A stretch of 38,071 nt of DNA. It comes from a virus. Below are positions 1 through 9,248 of this stretch, one piece after another. The notes beneath the pieces were generated by a model. It saw only the letters and a list, made by a program, of their open reading frames with translations, did no database searches and was not told the DNA's origin. Positions within the stretch are counted from its first letter, which is position 1. Each line of letters starts with the position of its first letter. The stretch is taken from the IMG/VR virus record IMGVR_UViG_3300048837_000439, positions 1-38,071 of that record; one strand, 5' to 3'. The position numbers and the translations under genes are program-made.

Positions 1-135
1 AACTACCCAGCTTTCATAACCTTGTTTAAGAATGGCAGGGGTTTTAGCGTTGTAATAAGTTGCCAATCCTGCACCATCCAATGTTGCCAAATCGGTATCT
101 AAAACTGTTTTAATTGTTACTATGTTATTTTGTTG
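1..135. repeat. Left copy of the 135-bp terminal direct repeat
   Basis: Bases 1-135 match 37937-38071 at 133 of 135 positions. The first 126 are identical and the two differences lie at 127 (A here, G there) and 133 (T here, A there). The repeat lies inside one coding frame, and joining the copies keeps that frame. This is the expected sign of a circular assembly or of a circularly permuted, terminally redundant genome. Confidence 0.9.
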
Positions 136-1269
136 AACAACTAAAGGGGGTTGTCCTGTTATCAAAAAGAAATCGTCTGCCGTTGCAGGCGTTCCGCTAC
201 CACCAAACTCACCATCTTCGCCCTGCCAAGACCACAAAGTGACCTCCCCATCGTATGTAGCACGTATAAATCTTTTAATGCTCATATCCCACGGATCGCC
301 ACCATCACCAACGTTAAACGCATCTTCAATGTCGGTAGTGCCAATGTCTCCAAGTTCAATAATAATATCATCGGGGATTGTGTCGTAAATACTTTGACCG
401 TCCGGTCTGAAGTAACTCGGATATACAACAGCACCCAGACTTCCACCAATAGTAGTTACTCTTGGGATTACAGCATAGTACCTATCTATTACACCGTCAT
501 TATAAGGCGTAGTTGTTCTTAACACTATTCTTTGGTCTGGCGCACAAGTAAAAGCACCGTATGTGATTACCGCATTTGCAATATATGTTAGTTCGTCAAC
601 GCCATCGGTATCAATTCCGACAAGGGAAAGATTGTATATTTTTTCCCAAGCGTTCGTTAATGGCGCATCCCCAAAAGGAATGAAATTTTGTGGAATAGTC
701 TGTATTTCCCCAACACCATATAGTCCGTCATCACCGCTAAACACATAACTACCTTCGGTTGTTTCAAATATCGTAGTTCCTACAACAAGATATGGCCCAG
801 AACCATTCACATAGGTATGGATGTCAGCCCCCATAATATTACCTAAGTCAAACGTAGTAGCCTCATTTATGCCTATAATGTTTGGCGTTAAAATAATAAA
901 ATCAGTAGGCAAAACAGGAGTGCCGGAAGCACCATAAGTTCCCTCGCCTTTTTTAAGAATGTACTGTCTTTTTTTATAATAGTTTGGCGCACCAAGTCCA
1001 CCTCCGTAAGGGTCAATAAAAGATATTATCTGCGTTGTGTTTCTTGCCTTTATAATGGGCGCAGATGCGTTTACTGAATTAGCAACTTCCACAAGTTCAC
1101 TATCTCCACTTTCGATATGTGCTACAATACGCTCTTGAGCCTTACCAGTTCCTGTAAGATAGCTGTAAAGCTCTGTAAAATTGTCGTTTGTCTTATTGAA
1201 CGCCAAGCGAATCTTCTCCGCGCTTGGGTCATTATCAAAAGTTCCATTATTTACTATTTGCTGTGACAT
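1..1269 (-). CDS. Tail protein with leucine-rich repeats, N-terminal 423 residues
   Basis: The ATG at 1267-1269 overlaps the stop of the upstream gene (TAATG). The frame stays open to base 1, so the gene is cut by the window edge. Across the repeated ends it continues in frame into 37936-36512 and makes one 897-residue protein. The first 40 residues hold the segment DNDPSAEKIRLAFNKTNDNF, a pattern I know from phage neck, baseplate and fibre proteins (compare 'aFnKiNdNF'). The rest is rich in Gly, Thr, Asp and aromatic residues without membrane segments, as expected for beta-structured virion proteins. Its place after the tail-tip genes and before the receptor-binding candidate suggests a tail-tip or fibre component. 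The structural role is inferred; the reading frame is seen. Confidence 0.75.
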   Translation of the reverse strand, partial: MSQQIVNNGTFDNDPSAEKIRLAFNKTNDNFTELYSYLTGTGKAQERIVAHIESGDSELVEVANSVNASAPIIKARNTTQIISFIDPYGGGLGAPNYYKKRQYILKKGEGTYGASGTPVLPTDFIILTPNIIGINEATTFDLGNIMGADIHTYVNGSGPYLVVGTTIFETTEGSYVFSGDDGLYGVGEIQTIPQNFIPFGDAPLTNAWEKIYNLSLVGIDTDGVDELTYIANAVITYGAFTCAPDQRIVLRTTTPYNDGVIDRYYAVIPRVTTIGGSLGAVVYPSYFRPDGQSIYDTIPDDIIIELGDIGTTDIEDAFNVGDGGDPWDMSIKRFIRATYDGEVTLWSWQGEDGEFGGSGTPATADDFFLITGQPPLVVQQNNIVTIKTVLDTDLATLDGAGLATYYNAKTPAILKQGYESWVV

Positions 1270-2162
1270 TATGGTACAGGTGTTTCTATTTCACTTACTA
1301 TTTGGTCTGTGCTTGCAAGTACATCAGTTGATGCAAGCATAGGCACGTATTCAATTTCGGTTTCGATTATTATTGAAGGTATGTTTATAACGTCCTTTTC
1401 GTTTGGGTCTGTTATCAAAAATTGTTGATTCATATTGGTATTCCCTAACCTTGCCTCAAAATCCAGTGCTTCGGCAGGATAGTTTCTAATGAAATTAAAA
1501 TAGCAAGGCGAATTATAAAGTGCTTCTTCTAATCTAACCCAGTGCCAACTATCCATTTTTTCGCAACTCCATTGCAAATATCTTTTTTTATTTACTCTTG
1601 AAATAACATTTTGCTGTTTTGTTATTTGATAATACGTTGTTAGATCAGTTGCACTTACATAGTCATTTCTATACATTGATATTCTTGCGGAATTATACAA
1701 TGGCGTTTCGGTGAAACTTCTTGTTTCCCTATAATCTAAACGTATGGTATGGTTTGACAACAAATTTGTTAAAAGAAAGGGGTTTGAATACCAAACATAC
1801 TCTATAGAACTAACGGTACTTACTATTTTAAGACAAACATAATTCATCCCATAATCTAACGGTAGGTATTTAAGCCTAATGTATAATTGCTTAACGCCTG
1901 AATCATCTGTATAGCTGTTTAAATCTACGTGGTCATTAATTTCAAAAGCCTCATCATTGCAATCTAAAATATAAACATCATAATCTTCGGTGTTTACCGT
2001 TATTGATGTGCCACTTTGAGTTACCTGTATATAAGGCTTTGGGTCTTGTGGTAAAAAATGAAGTTGTCCCCTAAATATCTGTGTCATAACAGGGGATAGC
2101 ATTTGTGTCCAAGCTATTTCTTTAGTAGGTTTAAACCACAAAAATGATAAATCGCTATTCAT
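1269..2162 (-). CDS. Tail-tip or baseplate structural protein, unknown family (297 aa)
   Basis: This 297-residue protein has no signal peptide or membrane segment. It is rich in Tyr, Asn and Thr and looks beta-structured, with repeated aromatic-flanked strands through the middle. I do not recognise its family. It lies between the 791-residue tail protein (13 bases upstream) and the leucine-rich-repeat tail protein, whose start overlaps its TAA stop by one base. This position after the tape measure is where siphoviruses keep tail-tip and fibre-attachment proteins. The role is inferred from order only. The ATG start at 2160-2162 is the first in frame and closely follows the upstream stop. Confidence 0.6.
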   Translation of the reverse strand: MNSDLSFLWFKPTKEIAWTQMLSPVMTQIFRGQLHFLPQDPKPYIQVTQSGTSITVNTEDYDVYILDCNDEAFEINDHVDLNSYTDDSGVKQLYIRLKYLPLDYGMNYVCLKIVSTVSSIEYVWYSNPFLLTNLLSNHTIRLDYRETRSFTETPLYNSARISMYRNDYVSATDLTTYYQITKQQNVISRVNKKRYLQWSCEKMDSWHWVRLEEALYNSPCYFNFIRNYPAEALDFEARLGNTNMNQQFLITDPNEKDVINIPSIIIETEIEYVPMLASTDVLASTDQIVSEIETPVP

Positions 2163-2175
2163 TGTTTCAAATTTA

Positions 2176-4551
2176 CTAATTTTTTCTAACCTCTCCCGTA
2201 ATTGTCATTTTTAATTCATTCCAAGAGTAAAGAAGTCGTTTAGGATGCAATTTAACAAGCGTGCCATCTGTTCGCTCCACTTCCACATATCCCCTTTGGT
2301 TTGGTATTGAACCCCTTACTTTTGATTGTATATCCATAAAGTCGGCAAAGCTACAAAGTACTTCAGCTTCTACAATCTCAGGAGTCAAAATCTGTGTTAC
2401 GTAAAGGTTTGTGTCAATATCCCTATCCTGTCTGCCCTGTGTATAGCTCATTTCATCACCGAACCAAGCCACAACATTGCCCCCGTTTCTATAATCTGCG
2501 TTCTCCACTACTTTATTTGAATTATAATGCAAAACAGTTCTTAAATAGGCACTCCAATATTTTAAAAGGTTTCTTTTTGGCGCGTATTTTAGATTAGATA
2601 TGTAATCCGTTAGCCCCTCTTGGTATGTAAACCCTTCGCCTTTTCTGTTCTTTAAGAATAAATTGTCTGGCTGGTATGTCATTTCGGTAAACACAAGTCC
2701 GCTAAAATCTGGTACTGTTGGTGGAATTGCTTGTAGTGTTAAAACAGCTGGTGTTACGTTACCAACTATATAAGTGCCACCGTTTGGCGTAATAAGTTCA
2801 ATTATATCGAATAATTCAAAGCCCAACAACTCCCAATTAAAACTACCATCGTTTATAAGTTTTACCTTTATTAATGGGTCATCAACAACGATATGTCTTA
2901 AAACCAATTTTAACGTTATTTCAAATCCTTCTTCAGTTGGTACAGTATCTAAAATAAATATTTCGTCATCATCTTCGGTAGAGGCATCTTCCGTTACAAT
3001 TATACCATCTTTTCTGGTCTTTTCAATTAAAAAAGCATCCCTCGCAAATTCTACTTCAATATCCTTTGAGTTCTCTACCATTTTATTTGGAAACGTCATT
3101 TCTAATTCCGTGTTTACGCCTTGCAAAGAATCCTTTTGAAGCTCATTTTTACCCTGCTCGTAATCTTTGTATTTATACGTTAGCCTATTTGCCTGAAACT
3201 TCTCGTTGAAGTACGACCTATACCCTTGCAAAACAGAGGCGGGAAAAGATTTTATTAAATTATCTGTATAAAAATCGCTTTCGTGTCCTACAAAAATATC
3301 CCCATTTGCCAATACTTCATAGTCAAGGTTGCATTCAGGAAACCATTCAATGATTTTCTCCAAAGAAATTGTAAACTTTTCTGAAATTCCGCGAAGTTCA
3401 TTTCCTGTAAACAAAAATTGATCGTAAAATTCACCTTCTTCGTCTAATCTCGGTGAAATGGTATTTTTACCCGATATACTTTTTACCGTTCGCTCTACTG
3501 CATCGAAAAGTCTAACCCCATTTACTGTTGATGCTATTGATGTGCTTATCGTATTAATTTCAATATCACAAGTGCCTACGTAATTTTGTCCGTACAATTG
3601 AACCAACGATTGTGGATATACACCTAAGAAGAAATAAATCCATAACTTTTCATCCCTTTCTAAAGATATGTTACTAATGGTAAAATCCCCCGTTTGTATA
3701 TATTCGTCTGGTTCTTCCACAAGATGCGGACTTTGGAAAATAGTGTTAATATCAGCATCTGCAAACACCGCCCCTTTTCGCCAATACATACCAGCATAGG
3801 TGTAACCAGTTCCACCGCCATCAATAGCATAAAGCCTAAAGTCCAAGTTTGTTATCTTTATTTCAAGTCCTCCTAAAGCGTTTGCAGCTTCAATCATAAG
3901 AATATCGGAAGCGTTATCTGTTGATGTGCTTGCAACACCCGGCACAGGCGAAAAACTATCTTCAATATCAAATTTGGTAAGTACAGAGAAGTTAGCCCAA
4001 AATATCTCAAATGATGGGCCAGTACTACCATATAAAATCTGCCTTGCTTGGTCTGCTTCCCAAGTGCTTTGTTGTGAAATAGGTATTGGCTCTAATAATA
4101 TTTTGTGTTTTTCGATATGTTCTGAATCAAATCCAATAGCTTTGTAAAGGTCAATAGTTGTATCGGTTCTTCTTTTAACCTTTGCTTGGTTAGTGTCCTG
4201 TATTACTTTAAATTTAAAGTATTGGTACAAATCAGTATCACAATTTGAAAAGTCAAGTTGTCCAAGTACATACCTAACATCGTTAACTTCAATAGCCAAT
4301 TTTACATCGGCTTCAAATCCCTTGGACTTATATTGGGAAACCAAAATATCAAATTTATGGGTAAGACCTTTTATTTCTACATTTGGCGAAAACTCAAAGT
4401 CTGTATCTGAAAAAAATACGTCACGACCATACCTTCCTTCTTCTTGTTCCAAAACAAATTGCGCACCATCAAAACCGATAGGCTCTGCAATCTCGTAGGT
4501 AACACCTGAAACTATAAAGTAAAATTTTGTATCTCTTAAAGAATTATCCAT
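2176..4551 (-). CDS. Large tail protein downstream of tape measure (791 aa)
   Basis: A 791-residue soluble protein with an acidic, beta-rich composition. The N-terminal ~150 residues look like a compact beta domain, and Tyr/Phe-rich strands continue to the C-terminus. It starts at the TAATG overlap with the tape-measure stop and ends in TAG. In siphoviruses the genes directly after the tape measure encode the distal tail protein and the tail-associated hub, so a hub or tip role is the best guess. No muralytic motif was recognised. The family is not named because I cannot identify it confidently by eye. Confidence 0.6.
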   Translation of the reverse strand: MDNSLRDTKFYFIVSGVTYEIAEPIGFDGAQFVLEQEEGRYGRDVFFSDTDFEFSPNVEIKGLTHKFDILVSQYKSKGFEADVKLAIEVNDVRYVLGQLDFSNCDTDLYQYFKFKVIQDTNQAKVKRRTDTTIDLYKAIGFDSEHIEKHKILLEPIPISQQSTWEADQARQILYGSTGPSFEIFWANFSVLTKFDIEDSFSPVPGVASTSTDNASDILMIEAANALGGLEIKITNLDFRLYAIDGGGTGYTYAGMYWRKGAVFADADINTIFQSPHLVEEPDEYIQTGDFTISNISLERDEKLWIYFFLGVYPQSLVQLYGQNYVGTCDIEINTISTSIASTVNGVRLFDAVERTVKSISGKNTISPRLDEEGEFYDQFLFTGNELRGISEKFTISLEKIIEWFPECNLDYEVLANGDIFVGHESDFYTDNLIKSFPASVLQGYRSYFNEKFQANRLTYKYKDYEQGKNELQKDSLQGVNTELEMTFPNKMVENSKDIEVEFARDAFLIEKTRKDGIIVTEDASTEDDDEIFILDTVPTEEGFEITLKLVLRHIVVDDPLIKVKLINDGSFNWELLGFELFDIIELITPNGGTYIVGNVTPAVLTLQAIPPTVPDFSGLVFTEMTYQPDNLFLKNRKGEGFTYQEGLTDYISNLKYAPKRNLLKYWSAYLRTVLHYNSNKVVENADYRNGGNVVAWFGDEMSYTQGRQDRDIDTNLYVTQILTPEIVEAEVLCSFADFMDIQSKVRGSIPNQRGYVEVERTDGTLVKLHPKRLLYSWNELKMTITGEVRKN

Positions 4552-7500
4552 TATACTTTTTTGCCTTTGAATTTAACACGATTATTCATTATAACCGTTT
4601 TTGTAAGTCCTTTTTGAATATAAGATGTAAAACCGTTTTTATCTATTTCAATAACGTTATCACCACCAGCACCTATTGCCCTTCTCATTGCTGTTTCCAC
4701 TTCCATAGCCGTTAATCCTTTTTCTTTTAGTGCTGGCATATAGGATATACCGTTATTTTCTAATTGTGCGTTAAGACTTCTTTGGAAGTCCGCCTCACTC
4801 TTGTAAACGTCAGAACCTTTTGGAAGATTAACAAGCAAATTCTTTCCTTTTGGTCTGTGAACCCCACCATCAGGAGTAGTAACAACCTCTTGGCGTTTCT
4901 CGTTAATCATTGCAGTTCCGCCTTCAAAATCACGTACCCCTTTTTCAAATTGTGGTATCGGTTGTGATGCTATTATAGCTAATTGAGCAAGTCCAAGTGC
5001 TGAAATGATTGCACCCGCGACAATACCAGCAGGCCATCCAAGTTCTGCAAATGTCTTTATAACCGAAGTGGCAATGTTTATATTTGCTTGAATTATAGCG
5101 GCATTCTTTTCACGTATAGCCTGTTTTCTCTGAAGCTCTGCTTTTTTACGTGCAAATCTTTCTTCTATGGCAGCTCTTGCGGAACTACTTTCACCCGCAT
5201 ATTCTATTTCAACGTCTTTTTGCGCTTCAAGTTGTTCAATACGTTGCTCCATTTGGTTTCTTTGCGCTGAAATAAGAGCGTTCAAAGCATCAACCGCCAA
5301 AGCCCCAAAAGTTTCAGCGGCTTCTCCGGCATCTAAGAAACCATTTTTTATTCCATCAAATAAATCCCTTGTCGTTTGTTCTTGAATACCCAATGTATTT
5401 CCAAGACTTACAAAAGCATCTTCTATTTGTTGTTCTGCAAATGCAGCATCTCTCGCAGCCTTTATTTTTAATGCTGCCTGTTTTAACAGTTCTTCATTTT
5501 CTTTTTCTAATGCCTCTGTATTGGCTTTTGTGCTTTCAAGTTCTTTTTTAGCCGTGGATTTTAGCCTATCGTCAATAAATTTATTTATACGTTCCTTTTC
5601 TTTCATCATTTCTTCCCATTCCTTTAAAACGGAAAGCACCTTTTCGGTTTCTTTTCTGTATTCCTTTATTTTTTTGGTAACGCCTAAAATTGAATCCCTT
5701 TCTTTTTCTAATTGCTCTATTTTTCTTTGGCGTAAACGAATCCCCTCAATATCGGTAGTATTTAGCTCCTGTATTTCGTCATTTAGTGCGCTAATTTCAG
5801 AAGATATTACGGTCAAAGTCCTTCTTACTTTTTCCGATTTACCACCATCACTATATAAATAAGAAGTCCAATCCTTTGTTTCATCGGTTGCATTCGTCAT
5901 TTCTTCCGTTAATGCAGTAATAGCACCCCTTAATTTATTTACTGAAGAATATTGGGCTTTTAAGGCTATGATATTGGCCTCAATAGCATCTTTGTTTCCA
6001 GTTATTTTATTAGCGGAATCTTCAAACCAATTAGGAAGTGCGCTCCATTGGGTAAATGCGTTTCCTATCAAAGTAAATCGCTCGAATAATGTTAAATTCC
6101 CGCCTAAAGCATCCTTCATTGAATTTAATGAATCCGTAATACCATTAAGATAAGAAGCTCCCAAACCTGAAAGCCATCCAAAGAATTTAGAGAATACACC
6201 TTCTCCGTCTTCAATAGTCAAAACCAAGTTATCCCAAGCAACGCCAAATGTCTTTATTTGGTTTGTCATTTTGGTATTGGCTGTATTAAACTCACGTTCG
6301 GCAGCACCAGCACTATTAGCCACTTCATCCAAAGCTGCGGAAAGAACCGGATAACCCTTTGTGGCTAAAGAACCTAAAACACGAATATCCCTAACACCAT
6401 CAACTCCTAATAATTGTAATTGCTCTTGAACACTTCCGCCACTTTCGGCAACACCGTTCAATCCTTCAATCATAGCGGTTAAGACACCCGCAGAATCTTC
6501 ATCAAAACTCTTTTTCAATTGTTCCGCACTTTGCCCTGTAAGCTCCATTATTTGAGCAACTCCTTTCCCTGTCCGAATAGCATTTTCCATTAAACCAAGA
6601 GTACGACCAATTGCGCTACCCGCTAATTCTTGCTCAATTCCCAATGCTTTTGTTGCAGTTCCATAAGCTAAAACTTCTTGTCTACCAAACTTATACATTG
6701 CTGTATTTTGTGCAACACTTGTGGAATTTCCTAAAATCTCATTTTCAGTAGCTGCAAAGTTGTTTCCTAAGTTTACAATTTCATCAGCAAAATCCTTTAC
6801 ATTTTGAACGCCACCATCGGTAAGTGTCAGCAATCGAGCTATATTCGCCCCACCTTCTTCACCTCTAATATTAGAAGCTGTTTCAAGCATTGCTAAAGCC
6901 TCTGCAAATTGTAATAGGTTCTTACTACCCTTAACTCCCAATTGACCTGCAACCGTTGCATATTCCAATAAAGCAGGAGTTCCCACCGTTGTTAAATCAC
7001 GTGAAAGCTTAACAATATCATCCCCAAATTCTGAAAGCTCTTTTTCTGACATCCCCGTTGTCTTGCCAACGTTCTTTAATCCACTGTCAAATTCAAGTAC
7101 GGTGTCTTTATTGCCTTTTATGAGTAAAAATAACCCGCCTAAAGCAGCAAGAGCCAATCCAACTGGCGTAACAAGAAACGCCATTGTAGCACGTCCGAAA
7201 TTAGCCAATTGGGTTCCCAATGTTTTTAACCCACCACTACCTGAAATTTCCTGTAATGAAGTTCCCATCATCATAAGTTGGCTATTCACTTGTCCTAAGA
7301 TTGGATGAAGATTGGCAACTCCATCAGCATAGTTACCGACATTTCTTTGGTGAAGCCCCAAAGAAGAATCAATATCCTTAATCCCTTTGTCTAATATTTT
7401 AGTTTGCCGGGTTAGATTTGCTGAACGTTTTGCCAATCTGTCGTATGCTTCGGTGTTCTTTTTTCCTTGCCTTTCAAGCCTGAACATTTCAGCAGCGACA

Positions 7501-7913
7501 TCTTTAGCCCTTGTACGTACTTTTCCAAGTGCATCGTTCAATTGCTTATACTCGCTGCTTTCTTTTTTAAGTTGCGCTATTAGTTTTTTCTTCTGTGCTT
7601 CCTCTCTTTTTAATTGAGCATCATATTTATCAAACGCCTTTTCCCTTTGTTGGGCTACCCGTATTTCTGCAATTCTATTTCTTTGGGCTTCCTTTTCAAC
7701 CTTACTAAGTCTTTCGGAAGTTTTGGTTATATTTCTTTGTGATGTTTCAATTTCCTTTAACGATTTGGTATAATCGCTCGGTAGTTTGGCGTATTGCTTG
7801 TTAAGGTCAGCTAATTTAGTAACCGATTGAGATATGGCTTTGTCGTGTTCGTAGAATGCAGCCGTTAGCTTATCGACTAATACTTTTGCATCAATAAAAT
7901 TATTTTGTGGCAT
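4551..7913 (-). CDS. Phage tail tape measure protein, TP901-type
   Basis: At 1120 residues this is the longest gene except for one possible rival. Residues 1-180 are charged coiled coil (many Lys, Glu, Ala). A hydrophobic segment lies near 240-265. Residues about 275-560 carry the TP901 core pattern: a DSGLKNVGKTTGMSEKELSEF segment followed by TVGTPALLEYATVAGQLGVKG. More coiled coil follows, then a second hydrophobic patch near 960-990. This is the usual layout of the protein that fills the tail tube and sets tail length, and may help DNA pass the inner membrane. By the common rule of about 1.5 angstrom per residue the tail would be about 160-170 nm (inference). The gene follows the 213-residue assembly protein with a 14-base overlap and couples to the next gene by TAATG. 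Confidence 0.92.
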   Translation of the reverse strand: MPQNNFIDAKVLVDKLTAAFYEHDKAISQSVTKLADLNKQYAKLPSDYTKSLKEIETSQRNITKTSERLSKVEKEAQRNRIAEIRVAQQREKAFDKYDAQLKREEAQKKKLIAQLKKESSEYKQLNDALGKVRTRAKDVAAEMFRLERQGKKNTEAYDRLAKRSANLTRQTKILDKGIKDIDSSLGLHQRNVGNYADGVANLHPILGQVNSQLMMMGTSLQEISGSGGLKTLGTQLANFGRATMAFLVTPVGLALAALGGLFLLIKGNKDTVLEFDSGLKNVGKTTGMSEKELSEFGDDIVKLSRDLTTVGTPALLEYATVAGQLGVKGSKNLLQFAEALAMLETASNIRGEEGGANIARLLTLTDGGVQNVKDFADEIVNLGNNFAATENEILGNSTSVAQNTAMYKFGRQEVLAYGTATKALGIEQELAGSAIGRTLGLMENAIRTGKGVAQIMELTGQSAEQLKKSFDEDSAGVLTAMIEGLNGVAESGGSVQEQLQLLGVDGVRDIRVLGSLATKGYPVLSAALDEVANSAGAAEREFNTANTKMTNQIKTFGVAWDNLVLTIEDGEGVFSKFFGWLSGLGASYLNGITDSLNSMKDALGGNLTLFERFTLIGNAFTQWSALPNWFEDSANKITGNKDAIEANIIALKAQYSSVNKLRGAITALTEEMTNATDETKDWTSYLYSDGGKSEKVRRTLTVISSEISALNDEIQELNTTDIEGIRLRQRKIEQLEKERDSILGVTKKIKEYRKETEKVLSVLKEWEEMMKEKERINKFIDDRLKSTAKKELESTKANTEALEKENEELLKQAALKIKAARDAAFAEQQIEDAFVSLGNTLGIQEQTTRDLFDGIKNGFLDAGEAAETFGALAVDALNALISAQRNQMEQRIEQLEAQKDVEIEYAGESSSARAAIEERFARKKAELQRKQAIREKNAAIIQANINIATSVIKTFAELGWPAGIVAGAIISALGLAQLAIIASQPIPQFEKGVRDFEGGTAMINEKRQEVVTTPDGGVHRPKGKNLLVNLPKGSDVYKSEADFQRSLNAQLENNGISYMPALKEKGLTAMEVETAMRRAIGAGGDNVIEIDKNGFTSYIQKGLTKTVIMNNRVKFKGKKV

Positions 7914-8541
7914 CTTTCTTTAATTTTGTAATTGCCATCTTTTCATAGGCAATCCATTCACTTACTGACATTTGATTTACATTCAATTGCATATTAAGGG
8001 CAAGCCCTACGCTCGCAACTACTTCAAATACATTTTGTATCTTTTTATTGGTGTCGTTATCGTTTTTCTTCTTTTGGATATTGTACTTATTTACAAATCC
8101 AGCCAATAAACGATTAATAATAGTCATCATATCAAAGACGTTAGGAGGCAACTGTATGCCTGTCTGTATCTTTAATATTGATTGCCTTGCGGATTCAATT
8201 ATAGCTTTATAATCCGCATCGGTTAAAAATGTTTTGTTTTTTTGCACCGTGTCTAAATGCTTGTGTATATTTGAAAGTAGTTCAATATTAAAAAATAATA
8301 TTGCTTCTTCTTTCAGTTCCCGAAGATATTTTAAAGACCGGCTATCATTCTTAATGCTAAAATATTCATCGTAAAGCTCTGTCCAAATACCGTTTATATA
8401 AGTTTCTTGTTCTTTTGTATAGACTTTATCTTTAGTCCATAGCGTGTCCAATAGATTGATATTTTGGGTTTTCTGTATTTCCCAAAAAGTCAATATTCTT
8501 AGATTGTCTAAACTGTCCTGTATGTCTATTTTGGATTCCAT
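7900..8541 (-). CDS. Probable tail assembly chaperone-like protein (213 aa)
   Basis: A mostly helical 213-residue protein directly before the tape measure, the place where siphoviruses encode tail assembly chaperones (lambda G/GT type). The C-terminal stretch contains NVNQMSVSEWIAYEKMAITK, which resembles helices of such chaperones, but the family was not verified. Its ATG (8539-8541) overlaps the end of the 77-residue gene by 16 bases in the -1 frame, so either re-initiation or a -1 slip in the AAAA run before the upstream TAG could express it. A charged KKKNDNDTNKK stretch lies near residues 155-165. Confidence 0.5.
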   Translation of the reverse strand: MESKIDIQDSLDNLRILTFWEIQKTQNINLLDTLWTKDKVYTKEQETYINGIWTELYDEYFSIKNDSRSLKYLRELKEEAILFFNIELLSNIHKHLDTVQKNKTFLTDADYKAIIESARQSILKIQTGIQLPPNVFDMMTIINRLLAGFVNKYNIQKKKNDNDTNKKIQNVFEVVASVGLALNMQLNVNQMSVSEWIAYEKMAITKLKKDATK

Positions 8542-8759
8542 TCGCTTATGTGAAAATATTCAGCCCCGTTAGGGAAATTGTCCTTTATTTTGCTAAATAT
8601 AGCGTTAAAACCGCTTTTTTTTATGGTTTTGAAAGTATCTTTTTCGCTCATTCTATAAACATATCTTTCAATTCCGTGTTGTTCAAACTCCTTTTTAAAC
8701 TTGGAAACGAGTTGCTTTTGTGAGCCTTTCCATCCAGCACCACAAGTCAAGCACCCCAT
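8526..8759 (-). CDS. Small tail-region protein, possible chaperone partner (77 aa)
   Basis: A 77-residue basic protein whose start holds MGCLTCGAG, a Cys-x2-Cys pair. The rest is a Lys-rich helix and a short beta region. It overlaps the 147-residue gene by 13 bases and the 213-residue gene by 16. The frame closes as CCA AAA TAG, so a -1 slip on the A run would fuse it to the next frame. It may be the short partner of a G/GT-like pair, but this rests on position only. Confidence 0.5.
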   Translation of the reverse strand: MGCLTCGAGWKGSQKQLVSKFKKEFEQHGIERYVYRMSEKDTFKTIKKSGFNAIFSKIKDNFPNGAEYFHISEWNPK

Positions 8760-9190
8760 ATCCTGTCTAAAACTTTATTAATTACCAAATTTCCAACCAT
8801 TTCAAACAAAAGTTCGAGTTTATCTGGCGAAAGATTGAAGTTCACATCACCGTATTTTTCAATTATTTCAGAATATTTACTGTCAGTGGATATGATTTTA
8901 AACATACTACTACCTTGTGGTATCATCTGTATTTTATCCCCAAGGCTTTCGGTAAGTGTCAAATCGACATCACCCCCTGCCTTTGGGTTCATTCTTTGTT
9001 TGAACATAGCATAATCTGAACTTCTATAAACACCTATAATACTTCCATCGGGTCTATCCCCCAACAACCAACGCTCTTTGATCCATTTTCTAACCTCGTC
9101 CTCATAAGAAAGCATTTCAACTGCAACCATATTAGGAATGTTCTTAATTCCTGTTTTTAATTCAGTTTGGTATGTTTCTAAATAATTCAT
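8747..9190 (-). CDS. Tail or neck structural protein, unknown family (147 aa)
   Basis: A 147-residue soluble protein with a helical N-terminus and a mixed alpha/beta remainder. It is the first gene after the terminator that follows the major tail protein, and heads a block running through the tape measure. I do not recognise the family. A role in tail completion or assembly is inferred from its place between the tail tube and tape measure genes. The ATG at 9188-9190 lies just after the terminator's T run. Confidence 0.5.
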   Translation of the reverse strand: MNYLETYQTELKTGIKNIPNMVAVEMLSYEDEVRKWIKERWLLGDRPDGSIIGVYRSSDYAMFKQRMNPKAGGDVDLTLTESLGDKIQMIPQGSSMFKIISTDSKYSEIIEKYGDVNFNLSPDKLELLFEMVGNLVINKVLDRIWGA

Positions 9191-9194
9191 TTTG

Positions 9195-9227
9195 TAAAAA
9201 AGCCCCCTCTGTTATTAGAGAGGGCTT
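9195..9227 (-). terminator. Rho-independent terminator after the major tail gene
   Basis: On the minus strand AAGCCCTCTC (9227-9218) pairs with GAGGGGGCTT (9209-9200) over 10 bp with one G-T wobble and an 8-base loop, then a run of Ts (9199-9195). It sits between the stop of the 315-residue gene and the next start. It would lower expression of the downstream tail genes relative to the abundant tail-tube protein. Confidence 0.85.
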
Positions 9228-9248
9228 TGTAATTAAATTAAGGGATTC

